From the NCBI GenBank assembly GCA_037447655.1, contig JBBHKE010000349.1, positions 461,281-525,280 of the forward strand: DNA of 64,000 nucleotides, written 5' to 3'. The stretch is from Zygnema cylindricum (Eukaryota > Streptophyta > Zygnematophyceae > Zygnematales > Zygnemataceae). Position numbers and translations under genes: made by a program. Below, piece by piece: positions 10,530 through 21,975 of the stretch (position 1 is its first letter; each line of letters begins with the position of its first letter). The notes beneath the pieces were generated by a model. The model did not search any database. It was not told the origin of the DNA and was given only the letters and a program-made list of their open reading frames with translations.

Positions 10530-11962
10530 GTTGTTTTGGAAGATTCAGTTTTGTACTTGCGTGCGCGTGATTGCGTGCGTACGTATTGACCGAAATTAAT
10601 GTGGTGGCACGAATGCTTTTTCGGGTTAAGGGAGAAGTGAAATTAATTGAAGTTCGACGTACGGAAGTACGAATTGAGAGACGCGAACAAACATATGTAA
10701 AAGTACGGTTTGCGTAAGTGAAATGGACGGCGGATCGCGAAGCGATCCGATGTATGATATTCGAAGTATTTAAAATCGTAAAATTGTACGTCGCACGTAC
10801 GAAACATAATTCGACATGTGACATTTATTACATGGGACGCCGCCGGTACGGAGCGTCGTATTTGACAGGTGTACTTTAAATTTGGCGCGCGAGATTTATG
10901 GAAAGTACGCCATGGTACATAGAATCTATATTGGACAGGTGTACTTTATTTACGACATACATTTATCGAAAATGACGTGTACCTTAAATGCGACAAGGCG
11001 CATTTATGACAAAGTACGTGATTTCGGTACGGAAAGGATTTGGATCGTACGAATTGATTTCGGCAAGTTGGTCATGGTACACGTGGAGGGCGAACGGCGT
11101 CTGCCAATATTTTTAAGGGACCACATTGTTTTTTATGACACATTATCTAGTGGACCGTACATATGCGATGTCGGTTCACTACGTGGATCTATCTACAAGT
11201 GACTAAGCCAGTTGTCGCTTATGACGCGTATTTTGCGGACGCGTCGGTGAAAATATTTGAAATAACATTGTTTTGTCGTATTTGTAATAATAATTTAGTA
11301 TTGATTATGATATTTTTTATTTAGATGATCATTTAGGGTTTCGGCAGTTTAATTTGTGTGTTGTCGTACTTGCCGACAAGTGTACGCTTATGATTGGTTG
11401 ACTTTCAGGTGTACACTTACAGTTAGGATTATTTGTCGTAATAGGTTCTCATGATGTAATACTACGTAGTGGAAGGTACGCTGGCTATTTTGACATGTAG
11501 CAATTCATTGACAGCTCACAAGTGTATATATAGGAATGAGCCTTGTTAGGAATTAATCATCAATGCTGGTTAGTAAAGTGGGGACCAAAGATGTAGTATT
11601 TTAGGGTTGTCGATTAGGTCATGCACTTTGAATGATAAAATGATTATTTGATTATACATTTGTTTATGTGTGATGCATGCTTTTGTTATTATTTATTTAT
11701 GTTATTTTATGTATGTTTGTTATGCATTGTTAATGCATTTGTCCTAGGGTTTGTTTATGTTGATTATTCCATCAAACCTTAGTTGTTGTCATAGGGTTTA
11801 TTTATGTTGATTATTCCATGAAACCCTAAATGTTGTTTGTTGCGTCTGTGTATGCATATGGAGGATGCATTTCAAATGATTGTTCGTCGACCTATTTTTG
11901 CTTAGCTTCTTGCATGATAGTTTGGGTCGCTTCTGCGGTCTATTTTAGACCAAATAACAACA
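10530..11962. mobile_element. Solo LTR of an unrelated family
   Basis: This 1433-bp insert begins TGTTGT and ends ACAACA, a perfect short terminal inverted repeat. It is flanked by the 5-bp duplication GCAAA (10525-10529 and 11963-11967). It splits element D RT between the ASIIEAN and TWELA blocks. It has no coding sequence. It is very rich in GTAC tetramers over its first 700 bp and holds two near-identical 40-bp blocks (GGGTTTRTTTATGTTGATTA...) at about 11750-11830. I could not assign the family. Confidence 0.85.
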
Positions 11963-11967
11963 GCAAA

Positions 11968-13466
11968 TACTTGGGAACTAGCGGATTGCCCTCCAGACAA
12001 AAAACCTATTGGATGTAAATGGGTATTTAAACTAAAACTGAACCCACATAATACAATTGAGAGGTATAAGGCTCGATAGGTAGCGAAGGGGTTCACCCAA
12101 AAAGAGGGGATTGACTATGAGGAGACCTTTGCTCCAGTTGTTCGGTTCCCATTGATAAGGATTCTCCTCAGTCTGGCCGTAGCGGAAGACATGGAAATAC
12201 ACCAAATGGACATTAAGACTGCTTTTTTCTTAATGGTGAGTTAGAGGAAGAAATTTTTATGAGGCAACCCGAGGGGTTTGTGGAAGAAGGAGAAGAGAGC
12301 AAAGTCTGCAGGCTCATAAAGTCCTTATATGGACTGAAACAGGCTCCCCGACAGTGGAATAAGAAACTAGATGAGTTTCTCACCAATCTGGGATCAACCG
12401 GATCAGATCTGTCCATTCTATCTATATGTTTGAAGATGAGAATGGTGTCATTTTTATTGCAATTTATGTGGATGATTTGCTTGTGTTAAGTAAGTCTTTG
12501 GAGAATATCAATAGGCTAAAGAAAGATCTTAGGGGCAGATTTGATATGAAGGATTTAGGGGAGGCAAAATATATTTTGGGGATCTAAATAGAGAGAGATA
12601 GGGGGAAGAAGATTATCAGACTTACTCAGAAAGAAGCAATAGGTAATATGCTTGAGAAATTCCAGATGGAAAATGCTAACAGTTGTACCACTCCCATGGA
12701 CTTGAAAAAAATAAGTGATGGGAGTGTAGAACGAGGAGTGATGATCTTAGACGATCAGATGAGTCTAGAGGAGAGAGAGTTCATGAAGTCTATCCCTTGT
12801 AGACAGGTCGTAGGAAGCTTAATCTATTTTATGAACTGTACCAAGCCAAACGTAGTCGCAGGAGTTGGAGTACTCAGTAGGAGTCTTAATGATCCTAAGA
12901 AGAGAGACTGGGAGGCAGCCAAGAGAGTCATGAGATATCTGGTTGGAACCAGAGAATTATGGTTGCATTTGGGAGGGGAGCACACTGATATCACCGGTTG
13001 GAGTGATGCCACTTATGGGGATGCACCTATGAGAAGATGCACTTCTGGATATGTTTTGTATGTGGGGGAAGGTGCTTGCTATTGGAGCAGTAAGCAACAA
13101 AAGGTGGTTGCTCAGTCTACTATGGAGGCTGAGTATATGGCGTCTTGTTCTGTTGTAAAAGAACTAATGTGGGTGAAATCATTGTTACAAGAACTGGGAT
13201 TTATGAAGGAGGGAGTGCATGAAATCTTTTGCGATAACCAAGCTGCAATTGCAATTGCAGCCAATCCAAAACACCATTTCAAAGCAAAACATATGGACAT
13301 AAGATTAAGCTTCGTAAGAGAAAAAGTTGAAAATAAAATTCTTAATCTTGTGTATAGACCTGATGAAGAAATGGTGGCTGACATGATGACCAAACGTGTG
13401 CCCTCTCCTAAATTAAAATATTATCGGGAAAAATGCGGGTTGAAAGAAAAATTAAAATTAGACTAG
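11968..13466 (+). pseudogene. Ty1/copia RT-RNase H (element D, 3' part)
   Basis: RT resumes after the solo LTR (TWELADCPPDKKPIGCKWVF) and continues through GFTQKEGIDYEETFAPVVRFP and MRQPEGFVEEGEESKVCRLIKSLYGLKQAPRQWNKK blocks. A TAG lies at about 12077, frameshifts near 12220 and 12395, and a TAA in the GIQ block near 12586. From 12648 the frame is open for 272 codons and covers RNase H with SDATYGD, the STMEA block, CDNQAAI and ADMMTKRV. The stop at 13464-13466 is followed by the polypurine tract AAAATAAGGGGAG. Confidence 0.85.
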
Positions 13467-13479
13467 AAAATAAGGGGAG

Positions 13480-14517
13480 TGTTGAAATTTATAGATTTCT
13501 AGAGTATTTTCTAGGTTTAAATATGTTTTTATAAAAGGAAAAGAAAAAGGACGGACAGCCTGCCTCCACCTACGCTCTCTAGCTCCCATTCTTGTTGTAG
13601 TCACTGAAGGTAAGAGAGAGAGGTTGATCCATGGCTGCCTTAGTTCAACAGACAACTATTTTTAGTAGGTTACTAAAAATATACTTGACGGACCAGAGAT
13701 TTGATCCTGGTACGTGCGGTTCGTCAAGTTGACCGGTAGCGGTCAGCTTTATCTTAATAGACTAGGACCAATGCTATGTGCTATAGTATGTGATAGATAT
13801 ATATTTAGTTCGAGTGGATAAAATTCATTTAACTAGAACTCTATACGGCGTACATAGATTCAATTTTATAAAGTACGTCGTACGACGCTAATTCAAAACG
13901 GATACCACGCATTTTATTTCGACATTGGAACAAATGTCGCGCAAGTATTTATTACGGCTAAGATTGCGTTTCGCATAAAATCCAACGTCGCGCATCATCG
14001 CCGAAATCCCGGAGTGGTCACTTTGGCGTTTTGTGATGTGGCATGACCTGGAGCCACGTGGAGAGATGACATTCGGTCATAGGAATTCCGAAAAATGTAC
14101 GGACTAGTGATTAGCGGACACGCGTCCACTTAATAGCCTTGTCGTACATAGGCCGTACTAAAGGTACATCGCCAGTAGTACTTTTGTGTACGATACAGTA
14201 ATTTGATTGGTCCGTACTTCAGTAGATAGGAGTTATTAGAGAGAATCAGGACTTAGAAAATTTTGGTAGGTTGTCACCTCTCCCTTTGAGAGTTTGTACA
14301 AATTGGCATTTTTACTGCCTCATAACTTATCGGCTGGTTGGCCGTTTTCAGTGATTCTTTCTGCTACAGACTCAGGGGAGTCCAGGCTGCACAGGGGTGC
14401 AGTCAAATTGTCAGTTTGCCTTCTTTGGCAGAAGTGGTCGTGGCTTAAAGTGGGTTAGTTAAATACTATCTAGAGGCTTCCTGTATTCTGTAGTCCAATG
14501 GAGGACACATAATTGCA
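13480..14517 (+). repeat. Ty1/copia 3' LTR of element D
   Basis: It starts TGTTGAAATTT after the polypurine tract and ends ...TAATTGCA (1038 bp). It is the MITE-free sister of 6456-7696 and preserves the MITE empty site. The second codon region reads ATGGAGGACACATAA, so the in-LTR frame is closed by TAA here. Seven GTAC tetramers fall within about 130 bp (14095-14220). Confidence 0.9.
13671..13768 (-). promoter_or_regulatory. Antisense tRNA-like stretch in D 3' LTR
   Basis: The minus strand has AGATAAAGC, B-box-like GGATCAAATC and TATTTTTAGTAA after it. A competing long hairpin CTTGACGAACC / GGTCCGTCAAG is also possible. In the 5' LTR this stretch is interrupted by the MITE. Confidence 0.4.
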
Positions 14518-14573
14518 CGTCCCACCCGCACCAATCTCCTCTTTTTTGGTGGTGGAGAAGACGACGACACCAT
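14518..14573 (-). pseudogene. Unrecognised acidic protein, 5' end of split gene
   Basis: A minus-strand ATG at 14573 in a CCATGG context starts MVSSSSPPPKKRRLVRVG, with a basic PKKRR stretch like a nuclear localisation signal. After 18 codons element D interrupts it. The frame continues without shift at 6455 toward 5641 if D and one duplication copy are removed. A minus-strand TATAAATA box lies about 195 bp upstream, at 14768-14777. An earlier in-frame ATG exists at 14948, upstream of that box, so 14573 is preferred. Confidence 0.5.
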
Positions 14574-15038
14574 GGATTTCGTGGCGTCGGATAATTCCGG
14601 TAGATCAAGAAGTGAAGGTAAACTGGTGGTGCAGAGTGAAGCACTCTCTGAATTGCCTCGACTAGGTTGGTCGCGAGGGCGGATGGCGGCTTTATCATAG
14701 AGGGTTGAGGGCTTCACGTTTAGACTATGGGAAGCGTCGCAGCGTGTGAGGGTATCGCAGCACCTAATATTTATAAAACTGCGCTGCTGCGGCGAAACCA
14801 AGGGTTCGTTGTCCTCAATGTGGTGGAACACAATTGCGCCATTGCGCTTTCCTTTCAGTGCAGCGGTGGGGCTGCGTTTCTCTGACGGCACCGTGACTAT
14901 ATTGCGCTGAGGTGGTTGCGCCCCTGTATCGCTGAGGTGCGTCCCCAATATAATTGCGATGGTTGCGGCACTGCGATTCGCTCCTTTACTGCGGCCGCTG
15001 CGATTGCCCCTCTGGTGAAGTCGAGTGTCCTCACTCCT
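14574..15038 (-). other. GC-rich spacer with TATA box (14768-14777)
   Basis: This stretch is rich in GCGCA and GCGATTGC-like words and lies between the chromovirus pol stop and the acidic-protein start. On the minus strand it has TTTATAAATA. It is probably the promoter and leader of the split gene, the 3' end of the gypsy element, or both. No LTR border could be proved because no second copy is present. Confidence 0.4.
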
Positions 15039-17927
15039 CTAAAACCGGCCCAGTAATTCAGGGAAATGCAGATCCTTTTCTTCTACCCAAGAGTCGTCCT
15101 CCGCTCCGTAGCCCTTCCAACACACCAAATACTGGGTGGAGGTGGAACTCCGAGAGCGGCGTGACTGAAGGATCTGTTCCACCTCATATTCGTCCGAGGA
15201 ACCTTGCTCGGGTGATAAAGGAGTATTCTGCTGTCGATTAGGGAACATCGAATCACGGTTGCAAAATGGTTTAAGAAGGGACACATGGAAGACATCGTGG
15301 ATGTGCCATTTTTTCGGAATATTAAACTTATATGCCACCACATCCACACGTGACAAGACTGTGAATGGGCGCGTGAATTTCGGTGCCAATTTCTTCGAGA
15401 GGCCACTGGGTAATGACAAGTTTGCCATACTAAGGCGAACCCTATCACCCACGCTGAAAACGGTGTCCTTTCGGTGAGCGTCGGCCTGCGACTTTTGACG
15501 TTCCTTTGCAGTCTGGAGCGCCTTCGCCGCCTTTTCCAGACTTTCTTGCAGCGTTTTAGCAAAATTCAGGGCTGCGGGTGTAGGGCAATCTGGTGCCAAT
15601 AAATTTTGGGGAAGGGTGGGATGTCGTCCATTAAGAGAAAATGGCGTAGCATTCGTGGACGAGTGCACCGCACTGTTGTAGGCTACCTCAATTGCCGTCA
15701 GATGTTTCACCCAATCTGTTTGGTGTACCCAGACATAAGCCCGTAACGCCTCCTCCAAAGTCCAATTCACCCTTTCAGTCTGGCCATCAGTTTGAGGGTG
15801 ATAAGCTGTGGACATGGCCAACTGCGTTCCACACAGCTCGAACAAATTCCTCCAAAAGTGGCTCACAAATTTTCGATCGCGGTCGCTGACGATCCTCTTC
15901 GAGAGCCCGTGATGGCGGAATATCTCCCAAAAGAATAAGTCTGCCACATCCTACGCTGTGGCTGTGGTTGTCGTGGGTAGGAAATGGGCCATTTTTGTGA
16001 AATAATCCACCACGACGAAATGGAGTTATGGTCCTCCCGAGTCAACGGAAGACCAACGATGAAGTCCATAGAAATCGCCTCCCACGGGACAGATGGTATC
16101 GATAGGGGTTGTAACAGACCTTGGTGACCCGATTCCGATTTTATTTCTGTTACAAGAGTCACACGTCCGTACATACTCCGCAATATCCCGAGTCATGTTC
16201 GGCCAATAATACGCCTCAGCGACACGTGCAGTTGTTTTATCCCGTCCGAAATGTCCACTGAGCGGCTTGTCATGACTCATTTTAAGGATCGAGTGACGTA
16301 ACTCTTGGTTTGTCGGGACGTAAAGTCTAGTTGTCCGATAGGGTCTGTACCGCCACAAGCCATTGGCAGTTCGAACAAATACCTTTCGTTTTACTAGTTC
16401 TTTGATGGACTCGTCTTCATCGTATGCGGCCTTGATCCTACTTAGCCATTGGTCGTCCACTTGTACCGTACTGGTCACTGCGCTAAGTTCCGGATCTTGC
16501 GCTTTGTCTGACGCTGCGCTGGTTCTTTTCGCAGCGCTTACACGTTGAGCTGGCGATGCTTGCGGTGGTTGCTCCATCACAGGCGCAGCTACGCCAGGTT
16601 TTCGTGACAGCGCATCCGCCGGGTTTGTGTTGCCCGGCTTATATTCAATAGTAAACTCAGGTCCGAAAGTCTGAAGAAACGTCATCCACCGCACTTGTTT
16701 CTTTGACAACTTCGGTTGGGTCTGAAGATACTATAGGGTGTGGTGATCGGTGATGATCGTGATACGCTTCCCTTGAACGTAACATTTCCAAACCTCCAGC
16801 GCATTGATGATCGCGATTGTCTCCTTTTCATGGGTGGCCCAATTAAGCTTAGCTGCCTTCAGTTTTCGACTGTCGTAGGCAATGGGTTGTAGGCCTTTTC
16901 CTTGATCCTGCATAAGGATTGCTCCAATAGCCGTATCGCTGGCGTTTGTAATTATCATCTTAGGTAAGTCCGGATCGGGAACAGCTAGCACAAGGGCGGT
17001 AACCAACCGCTCCTTTAGCGTGTTAAACGCTGCCCCTTGCGCCAATTTCCACTCGTAGGGCACGTCGTTCTTAAGAAGTTCCGTGAGTGGTGCAAAATTT
17101 CTGCGAAACCTTCGACAAACCATCAATAATAGGAGCATAATCCCAGAATGCTCCGTAATTCCGTTATGTTCACTGGCTGCGGCGACTCCTTTACTGCCCT
17201 CGTTTTGTTCGGATCCACTGCGATTCCGTCCCTGCTCACCACATGGCCCTGAAAATCAATTTTCTCCTTCAAAAAGTCACATTTGCTCCTTTTGGCGTAC
17301 AACTTATTTTCACGAAGGATTTGTAGGACTGCTCGTAGGTGCTTCATGTGTTCCTCCAACGTTCGGCTATACACCAAGATATCGTCTAAAAAGACGATTA
17401 CAAATGCATCCAGATATTGTCAAAAGATGGAGTTCATCAGATGCATAAAAGTTGCCGGCGCATTGGTCAACCTGAACGGCATCATCCGAAACAAGAAATG
17501 GCCATACCGAGTTCTAAACGCCATCTTTTCCACATCCTCCTCGGCAATTCTAATCTGGTGATAACCGCTCCGCAAATCTATCTTCGAGAAATATTTAGCA
17601 CCTCGAAGTCGATCCAACAATTCGTCTATTCTCGGTAAAGGGTACGCATTCTTCACCATTAGCTTGTTTAGCGCTCAGTAGTCCACACACATACGAAAAC
17701 CTCCATCTTTTTTATTCACGAAAAGAACAGGGGCTCCATACGGTGACTTGCTCGGTTCTATTGCTCCGGCTTCGACCAACTCCGCGAGTTGCTTTTTGAG
17801 TTTGTCCAATTCGGTGTAACTCATCTTGTACATTCCATTAGCCAGAGTACCGATCCGGGAAAAATCTCTATCTTGCGGTCTACTTCGTGCTCCGGAGGTA
17901 AGCCCTCGTGGAGCTTCGAGGGAAAAA
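15039..17927 (-). pseudogene. Ty3/gypsy chromovirus pol, 5'-truncated
   Basis: Read on the minus strand, the RT begins with YTELDKLKKQLAELVEAG and SPYGAPVLFV (about 17830-17720). A TGA replaces Arg in the CVDYRALNKL block near 17676. Then come [25 protein letters not shown] and [14 protein letters not shown]. RNase H has TNASDTAIGAIL and ITDHHTL, with a stop near 16731. Integrase has the HHCC block HFGRDKTTARVAEAYYWP...CDSCNRNK, then SDRDRKFVSHFW and HPQTDGQTERVN. A chromodomain (VEQILQSRR...YLVCWKGYGAEDDSWVEE, about 15042-15190) ends the protein. A frameshift near 16030-15950 separates integrase halves. Gag and protease are missing because element E begins at 17928. Confidence 0.9.
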
Positions 17928-19015
17928 TGTAGAAATTAAGGGTCTTTTTAAGTATTTTCTAGATCTGAATAGAAATAAGAAAGAAGCCGAGGCAGTCTAC
18001 CTCTAACTTCTCTCTCCAACTTCTCAAACTTGTCGCAGTCACTGAGAAATTGGAGAAGGAGCTAGAGCCATGGCTACTTAGGCTATCCAGAGGTTTACGG
18101 GAAAATATATTTTAGTTAGGGGTTTAATTTACTAAAAGATATGTGCCAGCGACAAGATTTAATCCTGGTACCTGCCGGCCGGCAGACAGCCAGTAGACAG
18201 TAGCCTTAGCCGTTAAGTCTAAGAGTAGTGTTATGTACTATATGGTTTGATAATTAGTTAAACATTTATACGTATGATAGTTCATTTAACTGTAACTGTT
18301 TACAGGAGATATATATCCAGTAAATGTAAAAGTACGGATTCCGGTACGGATACGAAACCAATACCGCGCATTTATTTCTTTAGTGAAACGAATACCGCGC
18401 ATTTATTTCTTTAGTGAAAGGAATACCGCGCATGTATTTATTACGGCTACGATTAAATGCGAATTTAATCGGACGGCCGAAATTAACGTCGAGATCGCGG
18501 AAGAGGATTTCGGCGGTTTGTGGTCATCGCCACATCGGATGACACGTGGCGGAATGACATTGGATCACGGCATCTCCAAGGAATAAGGGAGCGAATCCAG
18601 ACATACCACGTGTCGACATTTTGGCCATGTCGTACAATGGCCGTACATAAAGTACACCAGCAGCTGTAATTTTGTGTACGAAACTGAAATTTGATTGGTT
18701 CCGTACATTAGTAGATAGAGTCTGTGAGAGAGATAGGACTTAGAAAAAATAGAAGATAGGACCCTCTCTCCTAGAGAGCTTCTGTACAAAAGGTCAACTT
18801 TGACCCTCTATAACTTACTCCTCAGGGGAGCAAATTCAGAGATTCTTTTTGCTATCGACTCAAGGAAGTCTTCTCTTCACACGGGTGAAGTTGGTCAGTG
18901 TTTTTGTTTGCCAGGGTGGCAGTTATTTTTGCTGAAACACAAAGGGGTCAGGGTTATACTAGAGGTTTCTTGGAAGCTGTCCACTGTGAGGACTTATGGA
19001 GGTCTCAGAGTTTCA
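17928..19015 (+). repeat. Ty1/copia 5' LTR of element E
   Basis: It starts TGTAGAAATTAAGGG at the gypsy junction and ends ...GAGTTTCA (1088 bp). The leader has CTTCAC-ACGG-GTGAAG, and GGTCAA-CT-TTGACC follows the TATA region. The in-LTR start codon is at 18996. The left flank AAAAA does not match the flank of the E 3' LTR (TATGT). Confidence 0.88.
18138..18223 (-). promoter_or_regulatory. Antisense tRNA-like stretch in E 5' LTR
   Basis: The minus strand shows AACGGCTAAGGC, then GGATTAAATC (B-box-like, one change), then CTTTTAGTAAA, in the same order as in the B LTR. Confidence 0.35.
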
Positions 19016-20740
19016 TGTTATGGGCCCACCCTCTAGGGTACCAATCTTTAATGGAACTGGCTTCATATACTGGGAAAGTATGATGATAGGAGCTCTATGC
19101 GAAAAAAGGTTTTGGGGGATAGTGAGTGGACGATTGTGGCATCTATCTTGTCTTCGAATTCCTCCAGGGTTTGAAGGAAGCAGATTCACAAAGAAAGCAT
19201 GTCCATCTTCAACGGAGGAGACAAAGGAAGGAGAGGTGGTGGACAAACGAGCGGAGAAGGAGACGACCACACCAATAGCAACAGGTTCAGCATTGATGTC
19301 ACATATTCCGAGGTACGAGGAGAATGATACTCAAACCTGGGATTTCAACAATATGGCGGCAAAGCACTTCATCCTACGCCATCTTACTCAAGGACTTGCA
19401 TGTCCTCGTTTACAGGTAGAAAGGGCATCCGATATGTGGATGGCTCTCAAACAGATGTACCGAAGTGGTACGATTGAGCAACAACAGTTGGCTGATCTGA
19501 AAGTTAAGGAATATGTATACAAAGGGGGGAAAATATTGGATTTTTGCAATGAGCTTGCTACACTCTTCATGGAGCTAGAGAGTGTTGGAAAAGATTTTAG
19601 TGAAAAAGAAAAGGTTAATTGTTTACTGATGAAGTTACCCTATGAGTTCGAGAACATAGTCAACCATGCGCAGGACTTGCCGGACTCAAGGTGGATATGG
19701 AACTCAATGGTAGGGATGATTCTCGTTCGGGAGAATACGATTGAGATCCGAAAGGGAGGAAAGAGTGGCCAAGCCATGGCAACTTCGACCGATTGGAGGA
19801 AAAAGGATTCCCGGAAACCAGTCGGACTCTATGGGGGAAGGGAGCAAAAATATCAGGCCGACGAGTTCGGGCCAAGGGCTCCCAAAGGTTTATGTCATTT
19901 TTGCAAGAAACCGGGGCACTATATGGCTGAGTGCACTAAGCTAACCGAGCTTCGGTTAAAAGAGGGGCAGACTGGTGGTACCTTGAGAGGAAAGAAAAAG
20001 GCCCTTGTGACACAGGTACATGAGGCGGAATTCGATGACGAGGACGATGAGCTTCTTTTGGATGAGGAGTTGGAGGCGAAAAACGAGGTCGAAATTCCAC
20101 GAAGGCAGAAATGTGCTTACGGTGGATTGAAAGGTGAAGTAGGCTGGATTATAGATTCAGGTGCCTCCATGCACATGTGTAAGGATAGGCACCTGTTCAC
20201 TAAGATAAGAAAGATTCCCACCGTAGAGATAGAGTACGGGGATGGGAGGATAGTCACCACTACTATTGTAGGATCATTAGATCTGAAAATGTTAGTAGAA
20301 GGAAAGACATCCATAGTAACATTCTCCAATGTATTGTTTTTTCCGGAACTGAACAAAAACCTCATCTCTACATCTGTATTAGATGATAAGGGTTTTTTTA
20401 CTAGCACTAGGGAAGGATTCTTTACTGCTAGTTTTGAGGAGGATGTCTATTTCATTGCTGAGAAAGGTAGCCATGGGATGTTTAGGCTGATCTTAAGTAA
20501 TGAAACGAAGAAACTTTATTATGCTGGTGTTCATGATATTATGATGTGGCATAAGAGGCCTGGGCATGTTATTCTAGATAAGTTAAGAGAGATGAAAAAG
20601 ATGGGAGTGGTGGAAGGGATTCAAATCAGTGAGAGTGATAAAATAAGTGACTGTAGTGGATGTGCTCAAGGTAAAGCACACAGATTACCCTTTCCTAAAA
20701 CAGCCACCTATAAGGGAGAAAATTCTAGATCTAGTACACA
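18996..20740 (+). pseudogene. Ty1/copia gag-protease-integrase N-terminus (element E)
   Basis: This is the longest open copia frame in the window. Gag begins in the LTR, reads through the PBS and has the blocks FILRHLTQGLA and LMKLPYEFENIVNH. A zinc knuckle CHFCKKPGHYMAEC lies at about residues 299-312, an acidic linker follows, the protease motif DSGASMHMC is at about residue 387, and the integrase HHCC block (WHKRPGHVIL...DCSGCAQGK) at about 515-555. Near 20725 a base is missing in the block that reads VHTDIWGP in D, shifting the frame just before the first catalytic Asp. About 575 meaningful codons precede the break. Confidence 0.88.
19016..19030 (+). other. Primer-binding site of element E
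   Basis: TGTTATGGGCCCACC differs from the D site at the first base only. It again lies directly after the LTR end and is read in frame as Gag (HVMGPPSR). Confidence 0.75.
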
Positions 20741-21640
20741 TATATTTGGGGACCGGCTAAAGTGCCCTCACCGGGAGGGAAGAGATTTATGATGACTATC
20801 ACTGATGATTGGTCTCGGTATTCCCGAGTGTATTTTTTGAAAAACAAGTCCGAAGCTCAGGATTGTTTAAGACAATATAAAGCATGGAGCGAAAAACTCC
20901 ATGAAACTCCAATCAAGAGAATAAGGAGTGACAATGGTGGAGAGTATACTTCTAACCAGTTTGAGGATTTTCTGAGGGAAGATGGGGTCCAACACCAAAA
21001 GACAGTTCCAGAAAACCCGGAACAGAATGGGGTAGCTATAAGGTTAAATAGAACACTAAGTGATAGTGTTAGAAGTATGTTGTCAGATAAGAAGATACGA
21101 AAAAGGTTTTGGGCAAAAGCAATGAACTGTGCTAATTATCTCAAAAATAGAGTTCTTACTTCAGCTATAAAAGATCAAACACCTTATGAGAGATGGACAG
21201 GTCGGAAACCAGACATATCTCACTTAAAGGTTTTCGGCAGTCAAGTATTCAGTCTAGATACAGATCGGTCTAATTGGAAGCTAGATCCTAAAGTAAAACC
21301 GGGATACTTATTAGGATATGATGAGGATGTTAAAGGATTTAGAGTTTATGATCTAAAAAGGGAAGATATAATCTTAGTAAAGCATCTAGTAGTTATGGAT
21401 GAAGGAAAGTCTGTGGATCCCTTCAAATATACAAAGTCAGTAAAAATCAGATTTGAGTCAGAAAAATTCCGATGATTTTGACCTTCCTAACTATCCAGGT
21501 TTTAGAGAAGATGACATTCTTGCAGGTACAAATCAGACCGAAAAATACTCGGCTGTGGAAAATCCAGTGACAACTCTACCCGAAGCGGAAAACGTGGTGG
21601 AAATTGATTCTAAATCATGGGATAGGGGAGAAAACTAGAT
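20741..21640 (+). pseudogene. Ty1/copia integrase core and linker (element E)
   Basis: The frame from 20762 carries DDWSRYSRVYF, IRSDNGGEYTSN and PEQNGVAIRLNR. The Glu expected in the last block (GVAERLNR in D) is Ile, so a catalytic residue is lost in addition to the frameshift upstream. The GYDEDVKGFRVYDL block and acidic linker follow, with a frameshift near 21465 and a TAG at about 21638. Confidence 0.85.
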
Positions 21641-21975
21641 TGTTCGAAAGAATCCACGAGAACCATCTATTCTGGCCTCAGATTTTGAGGGGGGGAGGAG
21701 AAGTAGCAAAAGATTGCAAGAAAAAGAGGTTAATAACAAGGTAACAAAACTATCTCATCAAAATGAACCTCAGACTTATGGAGAGGCGATGACTTGTCCA
21801 GAAAGAAATCGGTGGAAGACAGCCATCAATACGGAGATGGCCTCAATTATGGCAGCCGATACGTGGGAGCTGGTGGATTGTCCACCTAACCGAAAACCAA
21901 TCGGTTGTAAGTGGGTTTTTAAATTAAAACTGAACCCAGATAACACAATTGAGCGCTACAAGGCCAGATTAGTGG
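21641..21975 (+). pseudogene. Ty1/copia RT N-terminus (element E)
   Basis: It contains the linker RSSKRLQEKEVNNKV, the LSHQNEPQTYGEAM block and RT up to NTIERYKARLV. A solo LTR is inserted after AGTGG (21971-21975), and RT resumes at 23061. Confidence 0.88.
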
